The notes below the pieces were generated by a model. That model worked only from the letters and a program-made list of their open reading frames with translations. It had not been told where the DNA came from and searched no databases. Position numbers and translations under genes: made by a program. Below are positions 21,561-33,530 of a DNA stretch of 64,000 nucleotides, one piece after another (the stretch's first letter is position 1; each line of letters starts with the position of its first letter). Source of the stretch: Cladorhizidae sp. MBARI D1340-BT2 (lineage: Eukaryota > Porifera > Demospongiae > Poecilosclerida > Cladorhizidae); contig JAQNBH010000006.1 in NCBI GenBank assembly GCA_028752905.1, positions 27,446,448 through 27,510,447 on the forward strand, in the 5' to 3' direction.

Positions 21561-23000
21561 TCATCTTCCACCCGAACGCTTGACTACGTACTTACATTTT
21601 AGCGCCTAATCAAAACTGTTATTATATAGAGTAGGGCCTCCTCTAGCCACTGGTGCTAACTTCAACTCTCTAGCTCTTGGCAATCTGGAGATATTTACGC
21701 ACCAAAATCAGGCATTCAGGTTTTTTAGGATCTTTCCACTTGTAGCTCCTGTAACATGGCTATAGTTTTATCTATGAAAAATATATTAGTATCAACATAG
21801 AGCACACAGAGAGACCTATCTTTTAAACTGAATATAAAGTTCATAACATGAAGTTTGCAGACTCTATGGAGCTATAAAGTGGTAAGCACAAGTTGTTGTT
21901 TTTTATTTAAAAAAATGCACCTGACAAACTCCCAGTTGACTCATTGCGAACTGGTGATGTTTATATTTTGTAAGAGTGATTCTATCACAGGTTAAGTATT
22001 GATTTGAGTGAGTATGTAATCCTGTGTAAGTGCCTTTGAACTGTCTATTAATTTGGAAATGCAAATTCAGCTGCGATTGTGTCAATTATATACCTGGAAC
22101 AGACTAGCTAGCCAGATGTGAGACAAAACTTTCTTCTTTCTGATGAAGACTGAAGTATTTCTGTTCAACTGTTAGGACTAAAAAACAAACAGATTTAGTT
22201 AAAAAGAGAATCCTTGAATTTTCTTGAGGTAAGTTGCTCTGTGACTAATTGATACCGACAGACAAAACTAACCTTGTGTGGCACTTTTATTTTCTTGGTT
22301 TTTTCCAGCTCCTGTGTGAGTAATTAGTTCTGTGCAGTTCAAAATCTCATTATAATAATATACTAGAACTTTATTTCAATCAGCTTTTTTGTTCAGCTGA
22401 GAGTAATCGTACAAGTTTGAATAAATTTAGAAGTGTACTAGTATTATGCATAATATGATGTAATGTTACATGTTTTACCTTCTTGTATGTAACCTGATAT
22501 TCATCTCCCTCCTCTTGATGTTCGGACACTCATCACATTTGGTGTGTATTTGAATCTACAATAATCATCCCCAACATCTTGCAATGTGCATAATACAACT
22601 ACTTATTGTAGGTGGTAATAATACCCACAACTGTCTATATCCCAACTCTCTTAACATGGTGTCATAATATGCTCAGGATACTGCACACAAAACTAGATGC
22701 TATGGGTACATTTTCCTCTGTAAGTTAAAACTAGACCAACAACAGCTGTCTTTGCATGGAACTTGAGCGCTATGTTGAATGAGCTCTATACTGGGAGGTA
22801 GCAACAGCGAACCTAATTTCTGCTGCGTTATATGTTTTGTTTGTTCTTGATATAGTACAGGCAGCATCCAGCAGTGAAGCTAGATATATTTAAAGGGAAC
22901 TCTTAAGGGTGTGGATCTTGCAGTTCTTTTACTATTATAGTCTAGATAATGACAGGCTTAGATAATTTATCTACTAAAGCTTTGCGTGTGGTACCTAGCC
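21561..23000. other. No gene recognised
   Basis: AT-rich unique-looking sequence. Short open frames have no motifs. Confidence 0.45.
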
Positions 23001-23005
23001 CTTAT

Positions 23006-25788
23006 CATGGGCATACGCAGGGGGGTTTCTGGGAGTTTTGCAGAACCCCCCTTTAATTTTAATGATATTCATTGGAATGTGTTAGTGTGTGTTTTGCCCT
23101 CTCAGATTTCATTTCAGGCACTGGCACACTTCATTAATATAATTTTAATTATACATAGGTACATTGATAGTGTTAAATAATGTGGAAACAAAATTCCAAT
23201 AACTTAGGGCTAGGCCTAGCCCTAACCCTAGCCCTTGATCATGGGGGAGGGGAAAATGAGAACCCAACGAATGTACTTTCTAAAGAAAGTCCACAAACCC
23301 CCCATGCAAATATGACCAATCTGCTCAGGGTGCTCGGGTCCCACCGAGGGGCTGTCGGGTTGGTTGGACTTTGTCCTTCGACCGGTTAATGAGCTAATCA
23401 TTGCACAGTTACACATCATGCACATGTAGTGAGCATTAATAGTAGTTGTGGAACTAATGATCTACAACTCTGCCATGAAGAGGCAACGACAAAATATGGA
23501 CATCAGGTCTTTTTTCAAACTAACAGCCTGAGGATGAAGATAAGAGAAATTATTGCTAGCTATTTAGCTTGCAGCCTGTACACTTGATAAACCAATCTCA
23601 TTTATTCAGATTCTAATGAACCTCAGTCTGATCTGGATCATTCTGAAATCAGTACCACTCTGGAAAGCTGACATGAAGGTGAAGTTCCTGTAGTTAATGA
23701 ATGCTCAAGTGGAAGTGCCGAAGGACCAGAATCGTATGTTTATTATCTGCAAATAGGTCTATTGATGATGTTGCTTGTCTAATAAATGAGCTTTCTAGTG
23801 GTGCTAGATATACTCTTTCTTATGTCACCACGATGTACAATTGCCTAGTGTCCTTACTGGCACCTTATACTGAGGCAAATTGTTTGAGCAATAATTTTTG
23901 TAGGCAAACAGGGTATTGCATTTCATGGAAAGATAGAGGATGTTGCATCGTCAAAGAATCCTGGATACTTTTTAGCACTGCTAAAATATTTTTCTGAGAC
24001 AGACAGTATTTTATATGAGCATCTTTATTGTACCAAGGCAAAGAATGCAACACACTTATCACCAAGGAGTCAAAATGTAATTATTAATATTATAGGCTAT
24101 GATATGATTATTGCCAAAACAATATCTGAGATAAAAGAAGCAAAATATTTTTCCGTTCTAGCTGATGAGGTTTCATGTGACAATGTAGAGCATTTGCACA
24201 TATGCCTTCATTTTGTTGATGGCCATGGTGACATTCGAGAAGACCTTGTTTCATTTGTAAAACTTGAGAGAGTCTGAGCAGCTGATGTAGCAAATGCCAT
24301 TATACAGACCTTGGAGCGGCTTGGCTTATCACTGATTGATTTGCGAGGGCAAGGGTATGATGGGGCCTCAATGATGAGTGGGGAGATAGCTGGTGTGCAG
24401 GCATTACTTCGAGAGAAGCATCCCAACACACATTGTGCAAGTCATTCCATAATCTGGGTATCATAAGTTCCTGTTCTGTTCCACCTATAAGGAACTGTGT
24501 AGATCAGATAAAATGTTTCACATTATGGATTAAGGATTCAGCTAAAAGAGAGGGCCTCCTTAAAGCAATCATTCAGAAGAGGTCTCAGATTGGCACAAAG
24601 CAGTCTTCAATAATCAACGTTTGCATTACTCGATGGGTAGAGAACATCAATGGCTGGGAGGATTTCTGTCTATATCATCCTTTTCTAATTGAAATGTGTG
24701 AGATAGTACTCTATGGAAATAGTGAATTTCTGAACTTTAAAGATAGTTGGACTACTGATGATAAGAAAAATGCTCTTGCATACCATGAAAATGTTGCAGT
24801 CCTTTGCATTTTTGTATTCCCTAGTCACTCTCTTTAGGTCTATTAAAGAAGCTATTGTTAAATTACAAGGAAAGTGCCAAGACCTTACCTCTGCAGTGAC
24901 AATAGTACAAGACTGTTGCAATGAATTTAAAAGAGAGAGAGCAGATATTGATAATATTTCACAGCGTATCTTTCGGCATTGTTCTAGATGGGCAGTTCAG
25001 TCCAATATAAGTATTTCGATGCCACGCACAACTCAGTGACAGCATCAGCATCTGAATCTACCAATTCAGTTGAGGATTATTTTAAATGGGCTGTAGTCAT
25101 CCCTTTTCTTGACCACATTATACATCAATATTTACTAAGCATACCAACCAGGTAGCTTCATTGCAATACCTCTTGCCCATCCATATCACTACTTCATCCT
25201 TTGTTAATATTGAACCTGCTGTTACTTTCTATTCTGAAGATCTACCAAATGTGAGTATACTTGATGAAGAGTTACATTGCTGGAAGTCAAGGTGGCTACA
25301 AATTTAACCAGATGAGCGTCCTCAAACTCTGAGTGAATCGCTTAAACTCTGTTGCCCCAAAACCCTTCCAAATGTCCCTTTTGAACCTTTTTGCTGCACT
25401 GCCACTCAGTTCCCGTACTTGTGAATGATCTGCTTCCACACTTCGATGTTTAAACAAGTGAGGAAAGACTCAATGCCTTAGCATTAATACTGGAATGGAT
25501 CGATACTGTTGCAAACTTTACATGGAACAACATCCATGCAGAATTCAATGTTAGCTTATTATTTCAGTAATTTTGTCTGTATATTTTTGAAGGTTGCTTA
25601 ATAAAAATTATCTCTTTAAATATTTTTGGAGTTTCCACGATTTGTTCTGGATGGGGTTTTGTGCTGGATGGGGTATATATATTTCCCTCTTGCACTATAT
25701 ATCCTCACCATGGCTTTCAGCCACATGATCCACATCCGACATATAATTATACATAACCCCCCTTTTCAAAAGTCTGCGTACGCCCCTG
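23006..25788 (+). mobile_element. hAT-type DNA transposon with decayed transposase
   Basis: Imperfect terminal inverted repeats bound the element: left CATGGGCATACGCAGG (23006-23021), right reverse complement CAGGGGCGTACGCAGA (25773-25788), matching at 13 of 16 bases. The 5-bp CTTAT lies directly outside both ends (23001-23005 and 25789-25793) as a target duplication. Inside each end there is also a ggggggtt/aacccccc motif; at the left end it forms a hairpin. The enclosed coding sequence is a DUF4371/ZMYM1-like hAT transposase. hAT duplications are usually 8 bp, so 5 bp is unusual. Confidence 0.8.
23475..25560 (+). pseudogene. DUF4371/ZMYM1-like hAT transposase pseudogene
   Basis: N-terminal MKRQRQNMDIRSFFK is followed by a degenerate stretch, then ALLKYFSETDSILYEHL, YFSVLADEVSCDNVEHLHI and LDLRGQGYDGAS-type sequence (seen as LIDLRGQGYDGASMMSG), which carry the RNase H-fold catalytic region of this family. 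After frame breaks, ITRWVENINGWEDF follows. Near 25390, SSRTCE then SASTLRCLNK matches the C-terminal hAT dimerisation region. Many stops and frameshifts show it is inactive. It would have cut and pasted the element bounded by the repeats at 23006 and 25788. Confidence 0.8.
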
Positions 25789-25793
25789 CTTAT

Positions 25794-26230
25794 AAGCTTC
25801 TTAAACTAGCCTTATTCCTACTATGACAGTTTCTCAGGCTCTTCTACTTGGCACACTTGTAGATCTTGGATAGATAACCAACACAGCTCTGGGCTACTTT
25901 CTGGGAAAGTAAATTGGATGATTTTACAAAAATATTTTTATGGATCAGCTATCTTGTAAACAGCCTAATGTGTGATTTACTAGGTTGCTTCTAACACATT
26001 CCAAGATGCTTCCTGGCATGTTTCATGTGGTATTATTGTCCTCCTGAAAAAATCAATTTCACACTTGGGATATTATAGTACGCCAGAAGATGCAATGCTT
26101 TACAAGTGGGTACTGAGCAGCTGCTTGCTTTACAGCTGTACTCTAAGTTCTTTAGATAGAGGAGCTATTGATTTAGTTAAGAGCTTTTTACAGTTTGGCG
26201 TTATCAGATTACAACAGATAGCAACTTTAA
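25794..26230. other. No gene recognised
   Basis: AT-rich spacer between the hAT element and the piggyBac pseudogene, with no supported feature. Confidence 0.45.
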
Positions 26231-26234
26231 TTAA

Positions 26235-28394
26235 ATATTGTGGGGTGTAACTATGGCTAAATATTGTGATACAGATATAGTGCTGTGTAAGTTGGATGAT
26301 GAGAGTAATGATGATTTTGATGGCTTCATAGTGAAGAAATATAGTGAGGATGATGAGGATGTTGGAGTTTGTGAGGTAGCTTATAGTGTTAGTGATGGCG
26401 TTGTTTGTGGTGAGTGTAGCTAAAGTGGTAGCAGTTCTGGTGCCAGTACTTCTTGTTCCAGTTCTTCCATCTCCTTTAGCCAGTCATCTGGGTACACTGT
26501 TGACATGGAAGGAAAAGAGCCTTTGGAGTTTGCTCAGCTTTTTCTGGACGACAAAATCCTGAGGAGAGTTGTGAACGAAACAAATTTGTATGCTGAGCAA
26601 TTCATGGCTGGAAATAAAGACTTACCTCTTCGATCAAGAGTCAGAGAGTGCTAAGTCAGTGAAATGGTGAAGTTTCTTGCCCATGAGCATGGATAATAAG
26701 CATCGGATTGAGGACTATTGGTGCAAGAAATGCCCCTTCGAGACCGATTTTGTCTCGCTCTTCTTTCACCTAAATGATGGAGAAGATGTACCTAGGGGTC
26801 GGGCAGGATATGATGCCCTGTTCAAAATACGGCCACTTATGGAGCATTTACTAGACAAATTCAAATCCTTTTACCAGCTGGGGAGAGAAATATCAGTCGA
26901 TGAATCAATAATAGGCTTCAAGGGACGGCTGTGGTTTATCCAGTACATGCCAATCAAGTGGGGCATGAAAGCCTACGTCCTGGCAGACGGCTCCAGTGGA
27001 TATATGTACAGTTGGAAAGCTCTATGCTGGTGAGGAAGCTGTATATATATATATATATACACACAAAATAGCCATGTAGAAAAGTACTATAATATTAATA
27101 TGTAGTAAATATAAATCACTTCTTAGTCTTTCCCCCCCACTTTTTTCTTTCTTTTTTCACTTCCTTCCCGCTCTTCTTCATTATCCCCTTTTTCCTTCCC
27201 ACTTTTTTTCCTTTTCAGTTCTTGTTCTTTTTTGGGGGTCTCGCAGAGAAATGAGAGCCTCTCTGCTACAGAACAACACATGACGTGGTGATGAAGCTAG
27301 TGGAAGGGATGGAGAATAAAGGACACCATTTGTACAACAGTACAGACTTGTTCCTCACCCTAAAAAGTAGTGGCTTTGGTGCATGTAGTGCAGTTCGGGT
27401 GAACAGGAGGGGGGTACCTGCATGTATCAAGGCCAAAGACAAAATGAAAAAGGGTGACATCAAGTATATAAGTACAAATGGTGTCCTTGCTTTGAAATAG
27501 CTGGACAAGAGAGCTGTGACCATTCTGAGTACCATCCACGATGATAGCACTATAGCAAAGAGGAGGAGGACAAGGCTGTCAGCAACTGGCATGGAAGAGG
27601 TCATAAAGCCAACAGCCATAGTCGAGTACAATAGTCACATGGGTGGGGTTGACAAATCCAATCAGTTGATGAGTTAGTATACCTTCCAATATAGGACACA
27701 GAAATGGTGGAAACGGGCATCTTTTCATCTCCTCAACCTGGCATTGGTAAATGCATACATAATATATAAAGGGACACCTTCCACTGGCCGAAGAGTAACA
27801 CACCAGTCCTTCTTAGTGAAGGTTGCTGTTTGATTTCTTCTGGAGGCAGGCCTGACTGAAGCTCAGCTTGAAGTGTCCATCCTTCACAATCATCCACTGG
27901 CTGAACCAGCCAGACTTACAGGAAGGCACTTCATAGAGCACCTCAGGTTGCAGAGCAAGTTTAATGATATTGTCACCAAACTTTGGTTTGTTTGGTCGTA
28001 TACCTAACCATACACATGAGGCAATCCTAGGTCTATGATTGGTTGCCATGGATATGGGGCAGCGACATGATTGGTGACAGAAACAGCTAATAAGGGTAAT
28101 GTTAGTAAACATTGCAGAGAGTGGAAGTTGCTGCATGCACCCAAAGAAGGCTGGTAGAAGAATAATTTTGATGCAAAATTCATAATTTGCAGGAGATTAT
28201 TAATGTTACTTTCTGTGATGGTACTCACGAAAAAAAGTTAGATCTTTTCTTATGTCTGGGCATTTGTGAGACGAGTTCCAAAAGGAAGTTTTAGACTTTA
28301 CCAGAAGATGCCTGAAACTTGAGAAGTCTTGAGTTGCCCTAACTATGAAGTATTTGGGTTTGCATGCACTCGAATAAATTTAAAGCCACAATAG
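26235..28394 (+). mobile_element. Degenerate piggyBac element (tentative ends)
   Basis: TTAA at 26231-26234 followed by ATATTGTGG, and CCACAATAG followed by TTAA at 28395-28398, give TTAA-flanked inverted ends matching at 8 of 9 bases. This fits piggyBac rules and brackets the transposase relic. However, the left end would sit only about 20 bp before the first ATG, so the ends are tentative; the transposase identity is firm. Confidence 0.45.
26253..28010 (+). pseudogene. PiggyBac (PGBD4-like) transposase pseudogene
   Basis: An acidic N-terminus from the ATG at 26253 (KLDDESNDDFDGFIVKK, then a serine-rich stretch) is followed by DYWCKKCPFETDF, YDALFKIRPLMEHLLDKF and ISVDESIIGFKGRLWFIQYM, with the first catalytic Asp. 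A 230-bp AT-rich, pyrimidine-tract-containing interruption at about 27039-27269 ends in ctacag and may be an intron. Then VVMKLVEGMENKGHHLYN runs straight into STDLFLTLKSSGFGAC. The expected DNYY segment with the second Asp is deleted. The third Asp is present in MGGVDKSNQL. Stops at 26421, 27498 and 27674 confirm loss of function. Confidence 0.85.
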
Positions 28395-28582
28395 TTAAAT
28401 ATTTGCTCTACATTCTCATCACCTCACTTGCCATATGGTATAGAGTGAGAATACACTCTTGTGAATAAAATTACCCCCAAAAAGTATCCTGTATTGTTGT
28501 GCACTTATTCAACATATCTGACCAATAGTTTCTCCATTGTGGTTATGATGTTTGGAAGCTAGCTGCGTAACTAACATAAGAG

Positions 28583-28769
<187 letters not shown>

Positions 28770-28784
28770 ACATATACTTATATA

Positions 28785-29223
28785 ATAATCAATTACAATA
28801 ATACCTAAATAATACTGAAATAATAACTAATTAACAATAAATAAATAAATAACTAAAAAGCTAACACGTTCAACTCCCGACTGACCCCAAAACAGACAAG
28901 GCATTATTATTATTATTATTATTATTTGTTTTATTTATTTGTTTATTTATGTATGTACATTTTTTGGGTTGTTCATTTAATTTTATTTATATATAAATTT
29001 TTATTTTTATTTATTTATTTAATTTATTTCATTAATTAATTTTTTTTTACAACCTCTGCATGTGGTAGGTGTGTGTACTGCCACGTGGTGAATAGGTAGC
29101 TACTGGTATATAACAGGTCACATTATTCCTGATTAAGAGTAGAACATCTAGTCGAAATGTCGAGATTGAAAATTGAAGTTGATTATACTGAGAAGGTGAT
29201 TTTAATGTCACCTAACAGGTATA
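28785..29223. other. AT-rich low-complexity sequence
   Basis: Contains a second short (ATT)n run and T/A-rich stretches with tttattt units (28930-29050). No gene. Confidence 0.6.
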
Positions 29224-29420
29224 GCATGGAAGCAAGTCAGCATTCTTCTCTGTAACTAGCGATAATTTATACTTGAGCCAAGAATTGATTGTAAAATATT
29301 TACTATACACACAGAGATCAGAATGCTCACTTGGCTTACATTAAGCTCAAGTGCACTGTTCCTGCGACATCCATCCATGTGAAGGGACTCTAGGGATAAA
29401 CAGCTGAACTTTACAATATA
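29224..29420 (+). repeat. Dispersed repeat, partner of 20031-20240
   Basis: Shares caagtcagcatt, acagagatcagaatgctcactt and cctgcgacatccatc in the same order and spacing as 20031-20240. Non-coding. Confidence 0.65.
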
Positions 29421-29449
29421 TTTATTTCTACATGTCCTTCATCTTTGTC

Positions 29450-29768
29450 TGTTCTTACTTTATAGGAGGTGTGTTACAGTATTCTATGACTAGGATGACA
29501 TGATTTGTTCAACTTCAAATTATTTGAACACGTCTCTTGGCTCTCTGTGTCCAACCTTCTTCATGAAATAATCATAGTATGTAAGTTACAGTATATCTAA
29601 ATCTAGCATTACATGCCTTGATCAACTTTAATTAATTTGCATGACTTTTGGCTCTCTGTGTCCAACCTATATATATTTCATGAAACCATCATAGTATGTA
29701 AGTTAGAGTATATCTTAATTTAGGATTACATGTCTTGATCAAGTTTAATTAATTTTCATGTCTCTTGG
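29450..29768. repeat. Imperfect tandem duplication, about 111-117 bp
   Basis: Two clear units (29537-29647 and 29648-29764) share ttggctctctgtgtccaacc, atcatagtatgtaagtta and ttgatcaa, with a more diverged partial unit upstream from about 29450. Confidence 0.7.
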
Positions 29769-30130
29769 CAGAATGCTACATATTATTATATAAAACTTTA
29801 TTTCTTGTTCTGGTTTATGTGAGTGGGCGGAGGAAGTGATAAAAATTTATATAACAAATAATAAAACTTACTGACAATCACAAATTGCCATCATAAACAG
29901 AATCTTCCTTACCTTTACTGCTGTCCCTGCAAGCCAATGAATGCTGTATACGCACCTGGCTAGCCTGAAATCCCTCAGAATCTCTTCACTATTTATAAGA
30001 AGATCCACTCCTGCTTCGATTTATGCAGCGGCATCTAGGAGGGCATGGCATTGTAGGTTTTAGCTAATATCAGGAGGGAAAGAGTTAAGCTGTACAGGCT
30101 TCTTCTGGGATGGTTGGGCATTTGTACTTA
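29769..30130. other. Left flank of the satellite array
   Basis: No gene. 30058-30125 resembles 19857-19925. The satellite begins at about 30131. Confidence 0.45.
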
Positions 30131-30479
30131 TCGTTTAATGAGTAGTCCAATGTTGAAAAGAAGCTAATGTGCTAATTTTGACAAGAATGAGCGATTTCAG
30201 CCTCAAAACGCTCAAAAACATCCCAATTGGACAAAATAGAGCTTCTTTCGGTTAAAAAGGGGAGATTTATCACCATAAGACGTTTTCTGTTGTTAAAGAG
30301 TAGAAATAACTCCATAATGTTGAAAAGGAAGCTAATGTACCCATTTTGACAAGCTTGAGCGATTTCAGACGGTTTTTCCTCCAAACTTTCATAAAAGTCC
30401 CAAATGTATTAAAATAGAGCTTATTGTTAAAAAGTGGAGATTTCTCACCAAAAGAAATTTTCTGCCGTTTAAAGTGTAG

Positions 30480-30515
30480 AAACAGTTCTATAATGTTCAA
30501 ATGGAATCTAATTGC

Positions 30516-30553
<38 letters not shown>

Positions 30554-32001
30554 CTCTCTCTCTCTCTGGTGCCCATTTTGACAAGAATGAGTGATTTCAG
30601 ACTGTTCTTCCTCAAAACGCTCAAAAAAGTCCCAAATGGGAGTTTCTTTCATTAATGGGGAGATTTCTCATCAAAAGATTTTTTCTTTCGTTTAAAGAAT
30701 AGAAACAGTTCCATAATGTTGAAAGGAATTTAATGTGCCCCTTTTTACACTTGAGACAGTTTTTCTTCAAAACGCTCAAAAACGTCCCTATTGGAGCAAA
30801 ATAATAGTAGAAACAGTTCAATAAATGTTGAAAAGGAAGCTAATGTTCCCATTTTGACAAGAAAGCAATTTCAGACAGTTTTTACTAAAAACGCTCAAAA
30901 ACGTCCCAATTAGAACGTTTCGGTTAAAAATGGAAGATTTCTCACCAAAGGACGTTTTCGGTCGTTTAAAGAGTTAAAACAGTTCCATAATTATGAAAAG
31001 GAAGCTAATTTGCCCATTTTCACAAAAATTAGCGATTTCAGACAGTTTTTCCTTAAAAACATCCCAAATCGGTTAAAAATGGAAGATTTCTCCCAAAATA
31101 CGTTTTCTGTCATTTAAAGAGTAGAACAGTTCCATAATGTTGAAGATGAAGCTATTGTGCCATTTTGATAAGATAGAGCGATTTCAGACAGTTTTTCCTC
31201 AAAACGCTCTAAAACGTCCCAACTGGAGCCAAATGAGCTTCTTTCGTTACAAACGTAAGATTTCTCAACAAAAGATATTTTCTGTCGTTTAAAGAGTAGA
31301 AAGAGTTCTACAATGTTGAAAAGGAAGGTAATGTGCCCATTTTTAAAAGAATGACAGATTTCTGACGGCTTTTCCTCAAAACACAAAATTGACGCTTCTT
31401 TCGGTTAGAAAGGCGAGATTTCGCACCAAAAGATGTTTTCTGTCAATTAAAGAGTGCAAACAGTCCCATAACGTTGAAAAGGGAGCTAATGTGACCATTT
31501 CGAAGAGAATGAGACAGTTTTTTCTCGAAACCCTCCAAAAACGTCCCAATATGAGCTTCTTTTGGTTAAAAAGGCGAGATTTCTCACCAAAAGATGGTTT
31601 CTGAGTAGAAAGAGTAGAAACAGTTCCATAATGTTGAAGTGGAAGCTATTCTTGAAGAGATTGACTGATTTCAGACAGTTTTCCTCAAAACGCTCAAAAA
31701 CATGCCAATTGGAGCAGAATATAGGTTAAAAAGTGAACATTTGTCACCAAAAGACGTTTTCTGTCGTTTAAAGAGTAGAAACGGTTCTATAATGTTGAAA
31801 AGGAAGCTACTGTGCCCATTTGGACAAGATTGAGCGAATCCAGACAGATTTTCCTGAAAACCCTCATCAAAGTCCCAAATGGAGTAAAATAAAGCTGATT
31901 GTTAAAAAGTGGAGATTTCTCACCAAAAGAAATTTTCTGCCGTTTAAAGTGTAGAAACAGTTCTATAATGTTCAAATGGAATCTAATTGCCTATCTATCT
32001 A

Positions 32002-32047
<46 letters not shown>

Positions 32048-33467
32048 GCCCATTTTGACAAGAATGAGTGATTTCAGACAGTTCTTCCTCAAAACGCTCA
32101 AAAAAGTCCCAAATGGGAGTTTCTTTCATTAATGGGGAGATTTCTCATCAAAAGATTTTTTCTTTCGTTTAAAGAATAGAAACAGTTCCATAATGTTGAA
32201 ATGAATTTAATGTGCCCCTTTTTACACTTGAGACAGTTTTTCTTCAAAACGCTCAAAAACGTCCCTATTGGAGCAAAATAATAGTAGAAACAGTTCAATA
32301 AATGTTGAAAAGGAAGCTAATGTTCCCATTTTGACAAGAAAGCAATTTCAGACAGTTTTTACTAAAAACGCTCAAAAACGTCCCAATTAGAACGTTTCGG
32401 TTAAAAATGGAAGATTTCTCACCAAAGGACGTTTTCGGTCGTTTAAAGAGTTAAAACAGTTCTATAATTATGAAAAGGAAGCTAATGTGCCCATTTTCAC
32501 AAAAATTAGCGATTTCAGACAGTTTTTCCTTAAAAACATCCCAAATCGGTTAAAAATGGAAGATTTCTCCCAAAATACGTTTTCTGTCATTTAAAGAGTA
32601 GAACAGTTCCATAATGTTGAAGATGAAGCTATTGTGCCATTTTGATAAGATAGAGCGATTTCAGACAGTTTTTCCTCAAAACGCTCTAAAACGTCCCAAC
32701 TGGAGCCAAATGAGCTTCTTTCGTTACAAACGTAAGATTTCTCAACAAAAGATATTTTCTGTCGTTTAAAGAGTAGAAAGAGTTCTATAATGTTGAAAAG
32801 GAAGGTAATGTGCCCATTTTTAAAAGAATGACAGATTTCTGACGGCTTTTCCTCAAAACACAAAATTGACGCTTCTTTCGGTTAGAAAGGCGAGATTTCG
32901 CACCAAAAGATGTTTTCTGTCAATTAAAGAGTGCAAACAGTCCCATAACGTTGAAAAGGGAGCTAATGTGACCATTTCGAAGAGAATGAGACAGTTTTTT
33001 CTCGAAACCCTCCAAAAACGTCCCAATATGAGCTTCTTTTGGTTAAAAAGGCGAGATTTCTCACCAAAAGATGGTTTCTGAGTAGAAAGAGTAGAAACAG
33101 TTCCATAATGTTGAAGTGGAAGCTATTCTTGAAGAGATTGACTGATTTCAGACAGTTTTCCTCAAAACGCTCAAAAACATGCCAATTGGAGCAGAATATA
33201 GGTTAAAAAGTGAACATTTGTCACCAAAAGACGTTTTCTGTCGTTTAAAGAGTAGAAACGGTTCTATAATGTTGAAAAGGAAGCTACTGTGCCCATTTGG
33301 ACAAGATTGAGCGAATCCAGACAGATTTTCCTGAAAACCCTCATCAAAGTCCCAAATGGAGTAAAATAAAGCTGATTGTTAAAAAGTGGAGATTTCTCAC
33401 CAAAAGAAATTTTCTGCCGTTTAAAGTGTAGAAACAGTTCTATAATGTTCAAATGGAATCTAATTGC

Positions 33468-33530
<63 letters not shown>

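Noticed and set aside
23205..23240. Telomere-like ccctaaccctag string
   Set aside because: Only one or two partial units inside a hAT element; not a telomeric array.
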